Shown here: piece by piece, positions 34,684 through 47,710 of the stretch
Layout: each line of letters starts with the position of its first letter
How positions within the stretch are numbered: the stretch's first letter is position 1
NCBI RefSeq assembly: GCF_901709675.1
Contig: NC_051093.1
Span: forward strand, 7,865,553 to 7,929,552
Origin: Syngnathus acus
Taxonomy: Eukaryota > Chordata > Actinopteri > Syngnathiformes > Syngnathidae
Length of the DNA: 64,000 nt
Reading direction: 5' to 3'
Position numbers and translations under genes: made by a program
Notes under the pieces: model-generated
What the model was told of the DNA's origin: nothing
The model's database searches: none
Seen by the model: the letters and a program-made list of their open reading frames with translations, nothing else

Positions 34684-37220
34684 AAAGGGATTATTCAAGT
34701 CAATAGTCCAATACTGCAACTACACGCTAGAGTAAGCAAACAGTCCTCCGTGACAATATTTGTATAAGCATATCGGATGATTCTTTGTGCGCCTTGTATT
34801 GAAAATAATGTGAATAAATTCCTGGAATTCAAAACGAAGTATTCTGGGGAAATTTGTTTGAAGAAGCCTCCGTCGAAAGCGACCGGAGTGTTTTGGCAAG
34901 GGATGAGTGCATTGCCGCATCTTACAAGAGGAACAATAGCCTCTGCGTGATCAACGTCTCAAATTCCCAGGTACACCACATGGTAAATAGCTCAAGTGGG
35001 GCAAGTTCAGATCTTGTTCCCAACTTTCAATCTGTCGGAAGATGAAAGAGGAACCTAGCAGAAGAAAAGTGCACAGCGACTTCAAACGCTGGAATTTCTT
35101 TTAAGACGGTTCTCCGAAGGCCACATCAAACATCGGAGGGGGGGGGGAGGGTTAGCGGCGTTGAGTAGGGAGATCCGTCGAGTCGTAGTGTGAATATGCA
35201 TGCATGCGCATGGCCGCCCGCGTATGTGTGCGTTCATGCTAGCGTAGCACATAACCGCAGAGATGCATGCGGGGCTACATGGCACTCTGACCCGAGTGCA
35301 CGGAAGAAAAAGAGGCTGTCAGCTCTCATCAGACTTTCGGATACGTGTGCGTGTTTGTTCTCTTATTCCGGGAGGCCTCTTCAACACCCAGAGAGCTCTT
35401 CAGCGCCGAGGCTGCCAAGGAGACGATCACAGGGTGGCCCCGCGGCCCACACACACGCTCACGCACATTCACCCTTAGCGCATCAGGACTCCCATCGCGC
35501 TAGCGTGCAGACGCACAATGCTCTTTTTAACGGCGTTGGAAAGCAGAGGGGCTATTGATTGTTTTAAACACTGCATTTATGACACCAATGCTATTCCTAG
35601 TGTTTTGGAGCACACCCACTCATATTTCTCCCATGATGCATAGCGAGACAAACCGCAATACATCCAAATAGACATATAAAAAAAGCCTCCGGTGTTAGCA
35701 GCAAGGCAACACAATCACCTTTAACTCAGGGGCCCTTTGGGGGAGAAAAAAAACAAAACAAACATGACCTTTTTTCCGTTTTAACCGTAGCTGTTTGTAG
35801 AATGTCAGACTTTGTCTTGCAGGTTTCACACTGATGGAAAAAATGAAAAGTACTTCAATGGAAACAATGTCAAGTATTTCATTCCGTGTTGCGCTGGAAC
35901 CGTGTGGCTCCTGTCTTCCTTCATAACACAACATTCTATGCCAGACATCGCCATTGTGAATTGTATCCTTCCTGTTCACGTCGCCATTTTGGTGCCTGCC
36001 TATCTGCCGCCTGCCACGCAGGCCCGATTGTCTCAAGGTCTGCCAGATTGTTGACCAGCATTGCCTGTTCTTTGTTTCTTCCTCCATCCTTCTATTTTCT
36101 AACGCCGATTCAGTGACGCAGGTGACCCGACTGAGAACCGAATAAATATATGAAATAACTATCAAAATTGAAAAAGTATGCAATTAGAAATGACACTTGA
36201 CAGTGTGAAAAATTTCAGAACTACACACCACTTGCAAAATTGGAAAAGCAGAAGTGGGAAATGATGTTCATTTGTTTATCAATACAAATAGTCGAATCCA
36301 AATTCAAACCATAGGATGTGATTAACATCCTCTCGACCGCTCAGCGGCACAGGAAGTGTTATCTGAAAGGAAGGACATGGTGGTTTGATACATACCACAG
36401 TCAGCGGAGATGACTGGAATGTGTTCGCAAATGATAGTGTAAAGATTCAATACAGCTTCCTCCCCGCTGCCAAGAACACGTGCTTGATGCTTTCAAAAGT
36501 CTTTTTATCGCTCCACTCGCGAACCAGCCGAACGAGAGCGCCGACCTATGTAAAAAGACTCCAGCGATGTAATTAGTTTTGATCTTACAGATGATTCGCC
36601 TCAGGATGTCTTGCTCCTCTGTAATCCCGTTTGATTGATACGCACATGTGGGCGCGTGGCTGAGACATTTTTTTTTTTTCCCTCTCTGGGAGAAAAGTGG
36701 GCAGATGTAAAAAAAAAAAAGTGGCGCAAAAAGGAGCAATTTACCACAAAGAGGGTAGAAGAGGCACCTGCTGGGTACACATGCTTGTTTAAGTGGCTGT
36801 AGTCACGAACGCATCTGTGTGAAACGCTGCCCATGCATATGGTGCCTCTGATCAGAAGAAGGCGCTTTGAATTTATTAAGAGAGAGCGTTCTTCCACAGG
36901 TGCATGCTGTAAAAGATGGATGGCTTACATAACAACAACAAGATTGTTCCCATACTATATGGAGTTAAATACTTACATACAAAGACTGTAGAACATTTGC
37001 TGGAGTGGCAGAGCAGACACTAGTCATTTTTCAAAAACTGTTTTAGTTCAGCAATATTCTTGCAAAGTCTGGTGTGAATTACGATCTCGGTCGAGATTCT
37101 GAGTGAGCCTTTCCAGTTGTTGTATTTCTTTTCTGTTGATGCCATTCAGTTAAAGATTTGTATGGGACAAGAAGAAGGGCTCAATAAGAAGTACTTTCAA
37201 TGCGGCCGGGCGTGTGCACA

Positions 37221-37384
37221 ATCATGTGATTGCATAAGTGTGCACACCCTCATATAACTGTGATGTGGTTGTGTTCAGAATTAACCAATTAAACGGTCAC
37301 GCCCATTTAACATGAGTTTGAATGCGATTGGTTAATTCTGAACATCACACACGAGGGTGTGCACACTTATGCTATCACGTGATT
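37221..37384. mobile_element. Foldback MITE with about 70-bp inverted arms
   Basis: The left arm (37221-37294) contains GCATAAGTGTGCACACCCTC and GTTCAGAATTAACCAATT. The right arm (37316-37384) is its reverse complement with about 15% divergence. A 21-nt centre (GGTCACGCCCATTT…) separates them. No coding capacity. The GTGTGCACACCCT motif is familiar from non-autonomous fish DNA transposons. Confidence 0.7.
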
Positions 37385-38086
37385 TCATTCATGTTTATTT
37401 CCACAATTTATTTTGTAACTATATTGAGTTGTACAGTTTATAGATCACATTAATGTGACATTTAAAAATCTATTTTATGACTTGGAATTTGAACATGCGT
37501 GTATCTATTAACCTTATGTAACAAAGTCACAGAAACAGACCCTGCATAACGTGTCTGTTATAAAATGGCAGTTCTTAAGTCTGGCATGTTTTACCTTGCT
37601 TGTGGATAATCTCAAGTGTTCTTGCGCTAGTCTATGAGTGTGAGAAAGTATTAAAAATGTCCCTGAAGGTGCTTTTTAAGGTGTGGTTGGATGAAACAAA
37701 CTGTTCATAATAAAGACGGGGGCGTGACCCCATTACTGACATGTGTTAACTCTTCTCTATTGTGTTAGTAAGAAAAGAGCATGTGAGTGCATATTTGTTA
37801 AGATAGGTGGAGAAAAGAAGAAAACTTTACCGTGTTTGCTTTCACCTCGGTCAGCAGAAAGTCACATCTGCTTGTGGGTCTGCAATCAACTCGACATTAC
37901 TTTGCTGTCAGTAAGCAAAAAAAAAAAAAAAAAGAAAGACTACTTAGTCAAGTCTTATAAACAGCCAAATGACTTTTCAACCTGCAAACATGTGTTCATG
38001 TAATCACGATCATAAAAGTGATTCTGAGTCAGGTTTGGAGCACTCATGAGCTTGGCAGAGGTGACTTGCAACACCAAACGAGGTTG

Positions 38087-38233
<147 letters not shown>

Positions 38234-41200
38234 TTAAGTGATGTGACAGTCCTCCAATAAGTAAGTGCAAACTGTCAGATTCGGATGCTGATGAAGCAAA
38301 GCGACTGCAAATAAGCTTCTTTTTTTTTTTTTCATTTCAAACCGAAACACAGGCCCATATTTAATGCTGTGCCAAAATCAAATGCCTGATGAATGGATAG
38401 TGGTCTTACTCAGTGTTGACTTTAGCAATTACTCACACCAGAAGAGAAAGTTGACAGAGCCTTGCTTTGTTAACTAATATAACTATAATATAAATAAATA
38501 TAATAAATCAATATATGTCATGAAATAATAAAATATAATCAAATAGATATAATCAATTAATAAAAATAAAGTGTTTATATCTACAATGTGCTCCGAGGCT
38601 AAGCGGTACTTTTGATTTATGCTATTGCACCCCTAAAGGCACAAATATGTTTATTCATGTGTGCACATGAACGGTGTTAAGGTGTGCAAAAGAAAATGTC
38701 CAATATTTGCAATAATGCATGTTTGCGTGGAGTGAGAATGCTGGCGGCAGACCACCTACACATCCACCTGCTCTGCTTTTTAGAGGAGCCTCTTCACTCA
38801 CAAGGCCGGTGTCATTATGGATACCAGCGTCCATACCTGCCAGGCATTGCTTAGCTATTTCTGTCCCTGCACCTTACAGTGAAACATTCAACAAAATCCC
38901 CCATTTAACATGCACAACAAAACATGAGCTCTTGAGATCACGAGTGGCAAAAAATGTGAAGCCGTCGCGTGAGAATTTGTTTTTTATGATGGCGGCATAA
39001 GTGTTCAGAAATGAGGACGCCTTTGTATTTGACACAGTGATGAGGAATGACAAAGCGGTGAACTGTTTGACAGGCACTGTGAAGATGAGTAAGTCCAAAC
39101 TTTCAGACTGAGATATGACACGGGAGAGAGATGTTGTTTGTTCTTGACTTGAACCATAGGAACACAACACAAATTTTGATACATCTACAAATTAAAGCCA
39201 AAGTTCTAGTTGTAGTATTTTGTTTGATCGCTTCCAGTAAGCCGCAGTGCTCATTCAGGTAATAAATAAAATAAAATAAAGTAAAATAAAATTAAAACAT
39301 TGACTCTTAGTTGAATGTCAAGTTCCTACTGGTTCATCAAACAAAATGAGACCTTAGTTGAACTGCTGCTTTTAATATACACCTTGCTAATCTAGTCTGG
39401 TAATTAGTGTACTTTGTGAGAAACCAAAACTGTAGTGTTGCCGCCTGTGGTTGCTCTGCTTGCCAGCATCCCACAAAACATGCTCGCCAGAGTGCACAAA
39501 CAATAACTGTCGGCTAATGTAAAAAAAAAAGAAACAAAACAACAATCTGTAAGCAGGGAAAGGCATTTACATATACGCAAGCAAGGGAGCAATAATGTTT
39601 GTGCACGTAAGCGAAGGGTGAGTAGATAAAGTGTGTGTGTGATTTACAGGCAATGATTTGCTCCAGGGCGTTCGTGTCTAGGCTTGTTTAAGATTCACAA
39701 GGTTCTGGGCATGGGGCATGGCACTTGGCTCGGGAACACGCCGAGACTCCCCCGGGGCTCGACTAGAATTGCAGACACCGACAAAAATATGAGAACGTCT
39801 TTTTTTTTTTTTTTTAATGACAGAAACTGCTGAAGCTGCACTTTTGGTTTTATTATCATTAAAAACAGCAGAAAATCTGATTCAAGACATGAACTCAATG
39901 ATGAACTTACGGCATATTTGTTTTTCAGACTCACTGTCTAATCATCACCTCAGACCTTCTACTTTTTATGCAAATGATTGATGACGTCATACTTTTCAAG
40001 GTCTTGCCCCATCATTAATATCTGTCATGGGAAGGGTTGCTTGACTTGCTACACTCATGCTGCCCCACCCTCATGTCTGGCAGATGTTATTTTGGACAAC
40101 CACCAACGTAGAAACAAGAAAGTACAGCAGACAATGAGATGAAACACATCACAGACAATGAACGACATGAAAATAATTGGTGACAATGTTAGTAGTTTTT
40201 TTCGTATGACGTTTTGCTGTGAGGACGTGCGCTACATTAAAATGACTCATCCGAAATAATAAGCAAAAAAAAAAATGTTTTGTTCGCTGATACGTCATTA
40301 CTAAACCACTGCATCCGAATTGAAGAGTTGCGCAATCAATGCTCAGGTTGGGTCGACACAAGCAAATCCAAAAACTGGCAAAAACTTCTGACATCACTTA
40401 GATGGTTAGCGTCAACAGAACTTTTTGGACCATATGGCACGTCATGAAACCACAGCAGCTTTGCTTATGTAACTGAGCCAAACGACAACTGAGAAGAGCA
40501 ACATCCCACAGTTCCTTGGCACATGGGCTGGAATCAAATGTGTGCAGATTTTACAAGAGTGTAGGAATCCAAGCGCAATTTTTATTTGCCAGTAAAATCT
40601 TCAGAGGAGAATTTTTTGTCATCCAATTTGAAACTTAGTAAAGATCATGCAACTGTTCTCTCATGCCAACCAGCCAAATGTCAATTAATCACTTTAGCCT
40701 AGTCCTCAGGTTTCTAATCAGCCAAGAATGAAAGAAGAACTAACCGAAATGGTTTGAAAAGAGAGCTTTCCGATTTCTCAATGCCTTTGTCACACCTTAT
40801 TGTAGGGTCACCTGTCTGACCAATTCCATAGGCTATTCCGGACTCACTAGTTGGCGAGAACCGAGCGCAATGGGTAGCACAGTGGGTGAAAAAAGAAAAA
40901 AAAAAAAAGTGTAACTCAGCAGGCGACTTTACCACTATACCTTTGGCAGAAATGAGAAAGTGGCTCATGGAACCTTTCAAGCCTGCATATTTTTCTGGGA
41001 AGATCCCTACAATAAACAAAAATGTCTGCTCGAACCAAAATGTGACTGCATATGATTTGATTAGTCACAGATGCAAATTTTAACAGCTCATTTGGACACA
41101 GTTGAAGCTGCTCTCTCTTTCTCTTTCTCTCTCTAGATATAATTTTATTTCACCGTCTCTAATATATATCACTGATGCTACGACCATATGATAATTCAGT

Positions 41201-42825
41201 TCGGTTAACTAAATAAAACCTTGCGTTGATGCTAATATGATGAGAAATATCAAGGGATAACTAGGTCGCCCTTAATTTCCATTCCTTCAAATATCGAGGC
41301 AGATTGCATCGCCAAAAATAATCATATCGTCGCTATCACGTGGTATTTGATGGACCGCTAACGCATGCCAGACTTGAAGTCGGCGGAGCATCTCAAATTG
41401 GAGACCTTGGTGAACTTTAGCCTTCAAATGAATGCCACATGAAGAGTGAATGAGGTTTTTTGGTAGTTGACCTTTGGTAGATTCGATAAGTCGGTGGTCG
41501 CGGGTTAATACGGTATAAACCGCAACATCATGTGGTGTTGGTGATGTCAATGATGATGGATGGCTCTATTAATAGGCCTGGCACTAAAGTGACCATATTC
41601 ACAAAGGGGACTAGCCAAGACAGTGCATGCTTGAGAGGCCCCATTATGTCTAAATGAAGGAGTCAGGCTTTCCGTCAAGAGGGCGCTTCGCAAACAAACC
41701 TCATCGAGACTGAGCACGTCTTTCTCTTTCTCCTTGCCCGCCCCTCTAAAATCCACTGCTCTTTTCTGCTGAGTGGGTGTTTGCTGGAGTTGGGAAGGTC
41801 AGGGGGAGGGGGGAGAGTATGAAGCGAAGCGTGAGCTTTGACCTCTGGCTGGCCTCGGTTGTGCCTGCGTAGCTCTGAGTCACATGGACGGAGTCTTCTC
41901 GATGAAGGGAAAGGGCTCAGCGTTGCGAAGAAGCAGACGACAGGCGCGCTGCTGCCTGACAAAAGACGAGTTGTGCAGAGGTGGCGAGGCGCACAATGGG
42001 ACAGTTTGAGTGGAGGAGGTGAGGAAAGCTCAATCTCCAGCACAAGCACCTCATTGTGAAGGTCTGCTGTGTTAAAGGCAGAATCCACGAGGGCAAAAAA
42101 AAAGAAAGTGTGATTTTGCGAGGATTGGTGAGATTAGGAATGAAAAATGTGCATTGTCAGATTGACTGAGTGGTTTTGACCTCAGGTCTGCAAATAGTCA
42201 GAATCCCATTTGTGAAAAACAGACAACTGAGATTAGTTGCCCTCGAGCAAGGCACTCAATTGCTCAATGTCAACTATGTTGATATTATTCCCTTGACTGT
42301 GTGAATCAGTTCTTTGTGTGGTATAATAAAAGCAATATTGCAAAATAAATTTAGAGGTACTATAATTTGTACAAATATACTTTGAAATCTAAATTTTTAG
42401 TGAAAAAAAGAGTAGAACTTTTTATTAAGACAAGCTAAGGTTGAATTAAATTAATAATAATTAATAAAAAAAAATTGGGGGGAAAATATATATTTGCAGC
42501 GCATCTCTATCATATTATCATCAATTCTTCATTTTTGGGAGTCACACACAAATGTACAGCCCACATTTTTATCAGATGAGAAATGAAATCATGGAAACAA
42601 AAGGATACTCTTGCAGTTAATCATTTCAATAAATCAATGTTTTCTCCTCCCTCTGTGAACATGTGGTAAAGATAACGGTGAAGAATACTCCACCCAAAAA
42701 GTCATACAGTACAAGTGCGCTTTGATTAATCGTACTTCCAACTTCGGGGCTTGCCGTTCCAATGCTAACATAAGAATAGGTCCAGGTAACTTTTAATTGT
42801 TTTGTCAGTCATCCATGTGCTCTTA

Positions 42826-42890
42826 ACTCATTCACTGCCAACCAAGTTCATATCTTTGACGTCTATAATCGTCAATGGCACTGAATGAGT
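42826..42890. mobile_element. Short palindromic MITE (ACTCATTCACTGCCA termini)
   Basis: The 15-nt left end ACTCATTCACTGCCA pairs with the right end TGGCACTGAATGAGT. The core contains TTTGACGTCTATAATCGTCAA. This matches a known-looking high-copy percomorph element (remembered, not searched). Confidence 0.6.
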
Positions 42891-45800
42891 GAAAAGCAAA
42901 TCTGCCTTGAATCTTCATGAGTCTCACCCCCAACCAAAAAATAAAAAGAGGTCAACACAAAACCCCGGAGGAACAACCCACAATATCTGCAGACAAAGAA
43001 AGCAGAACTCGGAGCAAATTCTATACTGGTCCATACAGAGCATCTCTAAATCTAAACAGTCTAAAGAGAGATATGACTAATCATGATGTGACTAAGATGT
43101 CAGGCAGATTTTTGTTTTCACAAAAGCTGAAACCTGATAAGTGTTCCAATGATACGCCACATGTCAATGTTCGGACTTGAATTTGAAGCGCTACTGTGTT
43201 GTTTCTGGAAAACAAACAGCTCTACTCATGAATCCATAACACAGCGTATACATCTGCCACCGTTTCTCACACAGCTTAGCTAATATGAGTGTTTTTGACT
43301 AACATTTGGCATGATGGCAAGATGCCACTGCGTGAGTGTTCCCGTAAACACTCACCACTCCGGACTATATAATGTGCTTTGCCAAAATGTCACTGGGACT
43401 GTGGTCAACCTCTACCGCAATGCTGAATAAAAGCTCAACCCCAGCAGAGTGGAGCAGTGGCTGAAACGAACAGCTGCACAGAGAATAGCGTTTATGAGGG
43501 AGGTGGCAAAGTGGATGCACAACATTGCCAGGAAATGTGTTGTTTTTTTTCCGTTTATCCATATTCCCATGGATACTGGCAAGGAGGAATAGAATTAAAA
43601 TAGTCTTGGTGAATACCAGACAATTTCTTCACGCCGTTATTATCAATCATGGGGAGAGAGGAAAAATAAAGTTGTATCAGGAATATTGTTGTTTCGATGT
43701 ATGATTTTTTTTTGCTAACCTCTGTTTTATTGGGAGGACTCCTACGCGTGATAACAGAATCCGTCTGACTGCCAAAAGTAGAGAAGCAAAGATTAAGCAA
43801 ACAAGGCGATCGATGGGCTGCTTTTATTTGGAAGTTGAAGTCTGGCAGTTGTTGCTGCTTCGTGACCTGAACTTTGTATCACACTACGCTAAATAAAAAA
43901 TAAAAAGCACATAAATAAATAAAATTGAATAAATACATAAATAAATAAATTGCACATTCTAACTTTAAAACAAACTGTCAAGTCATGTCTCACGTCAAGT
44001 AAAAAATAAAAGTAACTTCTAAGTCCAACTTGAGTCTGAGCTCTTTTATTTTTTTGTCAAGTCACAAGTCATCAAAACAGTCATTGGAGTCGACAGAAGT
44101 CAAAGTTGCAATGACTCAAGTCTCTGGCCAGCACAATGGTGACACTTGATCATCCAGTTAGTGGTTTTGCAATATTGATGGCGAGGCCTGAAGTCTTCTT
44201 CTGCGTGTTGCGGGCTATCGTACATCAGAGCTCAAATTACTCATTAGAGTGTGCCGTGCTCATCCAAGTTTTGCATGATAACGCAGAGATTATGATGGCT
44301 TTTATTTCTTGGCAGAGGCTTAGTGTGAGTTGTCAACATCTATGATGAGACAAGTATGTGCTCTCTCTCACAAGCGGATATGTATATTAAAATGATATGC
44401 GATAGTGCTTTGTTACAGCTGCTGTAAAATGCGCTATAAAAAATAAAGTTGTATTATAATGCTGCTATCATATGCCATTATCGAGCAATAAACCATTTTT
44501 GGTAACGTAAAACTCACTAAATTGAGTCATCTGTGGCTCACAATTAGGTAATAGAACCACAGTGAAGACAGAGAATTATAATAATTAAAAAGGTATAGTT
44601 AGATCTAATGAAAGAAACGTACATTACGGGTGTATCATAATTATACTGACGCAATATAGTCTTATAATTATACTACCACCCTTTTTTCCAGATGATAAAT
44701 TTGAGCTCGTCGAGAGTTTCAAGGGCAAAATGTTTTTTTTTGAGATAAACATAAATAAAGAAAATAAATAATTTTCCTGTGCCCACTTTTCAGAAATGTG
44801 TAAACATGTCGTTTCATTCTAAAATTCAAAAAGTGCCTTGACAATGTGTAAACAAGTGATTTGCTATTGATATGTTGCTGAGATCAGAATAAAAACTGAG
44901 ATTGATTCCTCAGCCAGAAGATTTCGACGCAGCCTGAGCAAAGCATGCCACCTGACGTGTTTTGTCTGAACACGGATACAATCTACATCGATGGGGGTAT
45001 TTGTCTGTGTTTGTGCGGGACTTTGACGAACTACATAGACCAGACAAAGATTTCCTTCACAACAGCAAAGACAGGTGCACTATACTTTCACTGTGCATTG
45101 TGCGCAAAAAGAAACAACCACAACCATTCTGCCAGTGGAGCAGAACCACATATAATCTTAGTGAAATGGGCCAATCAGATAAAAAGGACAAAGACCTTAC
45201 AAACCATATTGTTGGGAGGAAGCATTGTTTTGCTGCTATACATATTATATGGGCTGCTATACATATTATATTATATTTATTATAGGGCTACCAAGTAATA
45301 AAACCATTTACTGATCCACATTCTCCAAAACACATTGATTTGGCGTTGGCATTTAATCCACAGCAACTTCATTACCAAGTAAATCTTCATTCCTCTCGCT
45401 CAGTCAACAAAATTGAGATCCGAATCGTTTTTTTCCTCTCCCTGCTTATCCAGAAAGTCCCTTCCCGAGTTGCACATGGATGGCACAAAAGCAGGAATGC
45501 AGTCCTAGTGGGAGTGGGTTCCCGGTTCTCCCGGAGGGGAACTACTACGTCACTCATGCCCATATTAGGTATGAGGACTTCCTCTACAGAAGCCAACGTG
45601 AAATTTCAACGCATCACTCAGGTTTTTAGTGAACGTTCATATAATTAGTGTCAAACAAGAAAACCGCTATAAAAGATTAAGCTATAAAACATTTTTTGAT
45701 GTGATTGCTCTTTAACAGCGATGTGCTCAAATTAAGAGGCAAATTTGAATTATGATTGATTCTACCAGCGGTTCCTTGTCAAAAGAGCTACATTAAATAC

Positions 45801-45924
45801 CCAAATTGTTAAATTAAAGTTATAAATGAAGTAAAAGGTCTGTATTTATGAGTGTCCGCAGACATGCCTCCGCCGAGTGCTGTCTTGCCTACAGGCTTAT
45901 TTACAGTCGCGCTTTCCTGGCATC

Positions 45925-46018
45925 TGCGTCACTGGCGGGGGCGCGGTCTCCGGGGAAACTGGCCAATCAGAAGGCTGCAGCTCCCTGGCAGCAAGCGTGT
46001 GTCCATGGCTATATAAAA
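45925..46018 (+). promoter_or_regulatory. junb core promoter (CRE-like, GC box, CCAAT, TATA)
   Basis: In order: TGCGTCAC CRE/AP-1-like site at 45925-45932, GGCGGGGGCG GC box at 45934-45943, CCAAT at 45963-45967, TATAAAA at 46012-46018. Spacing (CCAAT about 45 nt before TATA) is canonical and predicts a start near 46042, leaving a 5' UTR of about 270 nt. TATA-containing, inducible promoters are typical of immediate-early JUN genes. Confidence 0.8.
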
Positions 46019-46241
46019 TGTGCGCTATGAAGCCGACTGCACACACCTTCACACGCAGCAACGCGTACGCGTCGTCACAGGACTTTGCAAGTTTTTTTTT
46101 CTGGGACTTATCAGGCGCGAGGAAAAATCAGCGAGCAGACTCAAAAGGAACGCGTTTGTCTTGATTTGTTGGACTTTCACTCATTTCTTTCTGTTGGAGT
46201 GATAGTTTCTGATCTTGGGACACTGTTGACAAGACGAATTG

Positions 46242-46253
46242 ATGCTCTGCTGA
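46242..46253 (+). other. Minimal upstream ORF in junb 5' UTR
   Basis: ATG CTC TGC TGA lies 62 nt before the CDS in the predicted leader. Its context (ATTGATGC) is poor at +4, so its effect is uncertain. Confidence 0.4.
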
Positions 46254-46314
46254 CTCTTGACATTTGTTGAGACTGTTTCAATAAGCAAGCCGGTAAGCTT
46301 ACTTTCCCGACTTT

Positions 46315-47295
46315 ATGTCCACAAAGATGGAACAACCTTTTTATCATGATGACTCTTTTCTGTCGGCATATGGCCACTCAGACGCCGCAATGCACGACTA
46401 CAAGCTGCTAAAGCAGAATATGAATTTGAACTTGACAGAGCCCTATCGCAACCTGAAATCGCACCTGAGGGCCGACTCGGACCCGTACCAGGGGGTGCAG
46501 CAGGACGTTGGGACCCTGAAGCTCGCGTCCCCAGAGCTCGAGAGGCTTATCATCCAAAACAGTAACGGTGTCATCACCAGCCCGACCCCGGGGCAGTACT
46601 TCTACAATCGGGGCATCACCGATGAGCAGGAGGGCTTCGCGGAGGGGTTCGTAAAAGCTTTGGATGAGCTGCACAAGATGAACCAAATGCCTCATTCGAT
46701 CTCCTCCATCGGCGGCAGCGGAGTTAACACATGCTCGCAAGCGGCCCCTAGTGTGTTCGGCTCGGGACTGCAACCCGAACCGCCCATTTACACAACGCTG
46801 AACGCCTACTGCCCGAACACCGGACTCTCTTCAGCCTCCAGCTACCCCACAGCCACCATCAGCTACCTGCCGCCCCACCAGCAGAACCACCCGCAGACCT
46901 CCGTGCACGGCGCTTTCCAGAACCACCACCCGGGTTCTGGGCTTCATCCGCAGCGCCTCGTTGCTCTCAAAGAGGAACCGCAAACCGTGCCGGACCTCCT
47001 GAGCAGCGACGGCTCGCCTCCCATGTCTCCTATCAACCTGGAGACCCAGGAGAGGATCAAAGCGGAGCGCAAGAGGCTGAGGAACCGACTGGCGGCGACC
47101 AAGTGCCGGCGGCGCAAACTGGAGCGCATCGCTCGCCTGGAGGAGAAGGTGAAAGGTCTAAAGAGCGACAACGCCGGCCTGTCCAACACGGCCTCGGTAC
47201 TCCGGGACCAGGTGGCCCAGCTCAAACGGAAAGTCTTGACGCATGTGAGCAGCGGCTGTCAGCTGATGCTCACGAGCAAGATGGAGGCATTTTAA
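46315..47295 (+). CDS. junb: Transcription factor JunB (AP-1 subunit), intronless, complete
   Basis: A single 981-nt exon encodes 326 aa, as expected for intronless JUN family genes. It opens [15 protein letters not shown], the JunB signature, then [19 protein letters not shown] (JNK-docking/delta-like segment, about 27-45), [12 protein letters not shown] (about 68-79) and [22 protein letters not shown] (about 101-122). The bZIP region starts near residue 247: [21 protein letters not shown] is the DNA-contacting basic region, followed by leucine-zipper heptads to about 305 and a [10 protein letters not shown] tail. It dimerises with FOS or JUN proteins and binds TGASTCA in the nucleus; immediate-early control is supported by the TATA/CCAAT promoter. 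A second in-frame ATG (Met5) has a better start context. The teleost paralogue (junba or junbb) is not decidable with certainty; the text resembles junba. Confidence 0.96.
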   Translation: MSTKMEQPFYHDDSFLSAYGHSDAAMHDYKLLKQNMNLNLTEPYRNLKSHLRADSDPYQGVQQDVGTLKLASPELERLIIQNSNGVITSPTPGQYFYNRGITDEQEGFAEGFVKALDELHKMNQMPHSISSIGGSGVNTCSQAAPSVFGSGLQPEPPIYTTLNAYCPNTGLSSASSYPTATISYLPPHQQNHPQTSVHGAFQNHHPGSGLHPQRLVALKEEPQTVPDLLSSDGSPPMSPINLETQERIKAERKRLRNRLAATKCRRRKLERIARLEEKVKGLKSDNAGLSNTASVLRDQVAQLKRKVLTHVSSGCQLMLTSKMEAF

Positions 47296-47710
47296 ACCCA
47301 GACTACAAAAAGAGTGACTTTAAGGTGATAACACTGGAGTCGTATGGTGCACAACAACACGAGGCAGCAGCGGGCCTTCGTAGACAACTATGTTGTGTCT
47401 GTATTGTGCAAAAAGACTGATTGAAATGGTACTTCCGGATGCTGGACACCCCACAAAGAACCATTCAACACTTCATCAGCGCAGCATTGGGCAAACACTG
47501 AGAGCCCTTATTCTGGTTTACTAAATGGCAGAAATCAGTGATCAATATGTCTTTGTATATTTGCCATTGATGATATTGTCATCCAATGCTGCATAATATT
47601 CTTTGTGTAAATTATTGTTGTTTGTCCTGGTTGATCCAGGCAAACTAACTATGTCCAATGTTTACAATGTCTTTTTTATGTGTGATGTGTATTTAAGTAA
47701 AGCGTCTCAA
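47296..47710 (+). other. junb 3' UTR
   Basis: AT-rich sequence after the stop contains scattered TATTT/ATTTA-type elements, as in short-lived immediate-early mRNAs. No AATAAA is present before 47710; AGTAAA at 47697-47702 is the best variant signal. Confidence 0.45.

Noticed and set aside
41675-42088. 137-codon minus-strand frame
   Set aside because: Low-complexity Ser/Pro/Leu composition, no recognisable domain and no convincing splice or start context; more likely non-coding.
43522-43545. ACATTGCCAGG, resembling part of miR-23
   Set aside because: The match stops after 11 nt and no hairpin partner was seen nearby.
44945-45298. 117-codon plus-strand frame just upstream of junb
   Set aside because: AT-rich end and no family similarity; overlapping frames of similar length suggest chance.
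47627-47637. CTGGTTGATCC, identical to the start of 18S rRNA
   Set aside because: Only 11 nt match; the following bases diverge and it is in the junb 3' UTR, so it is coincidence.
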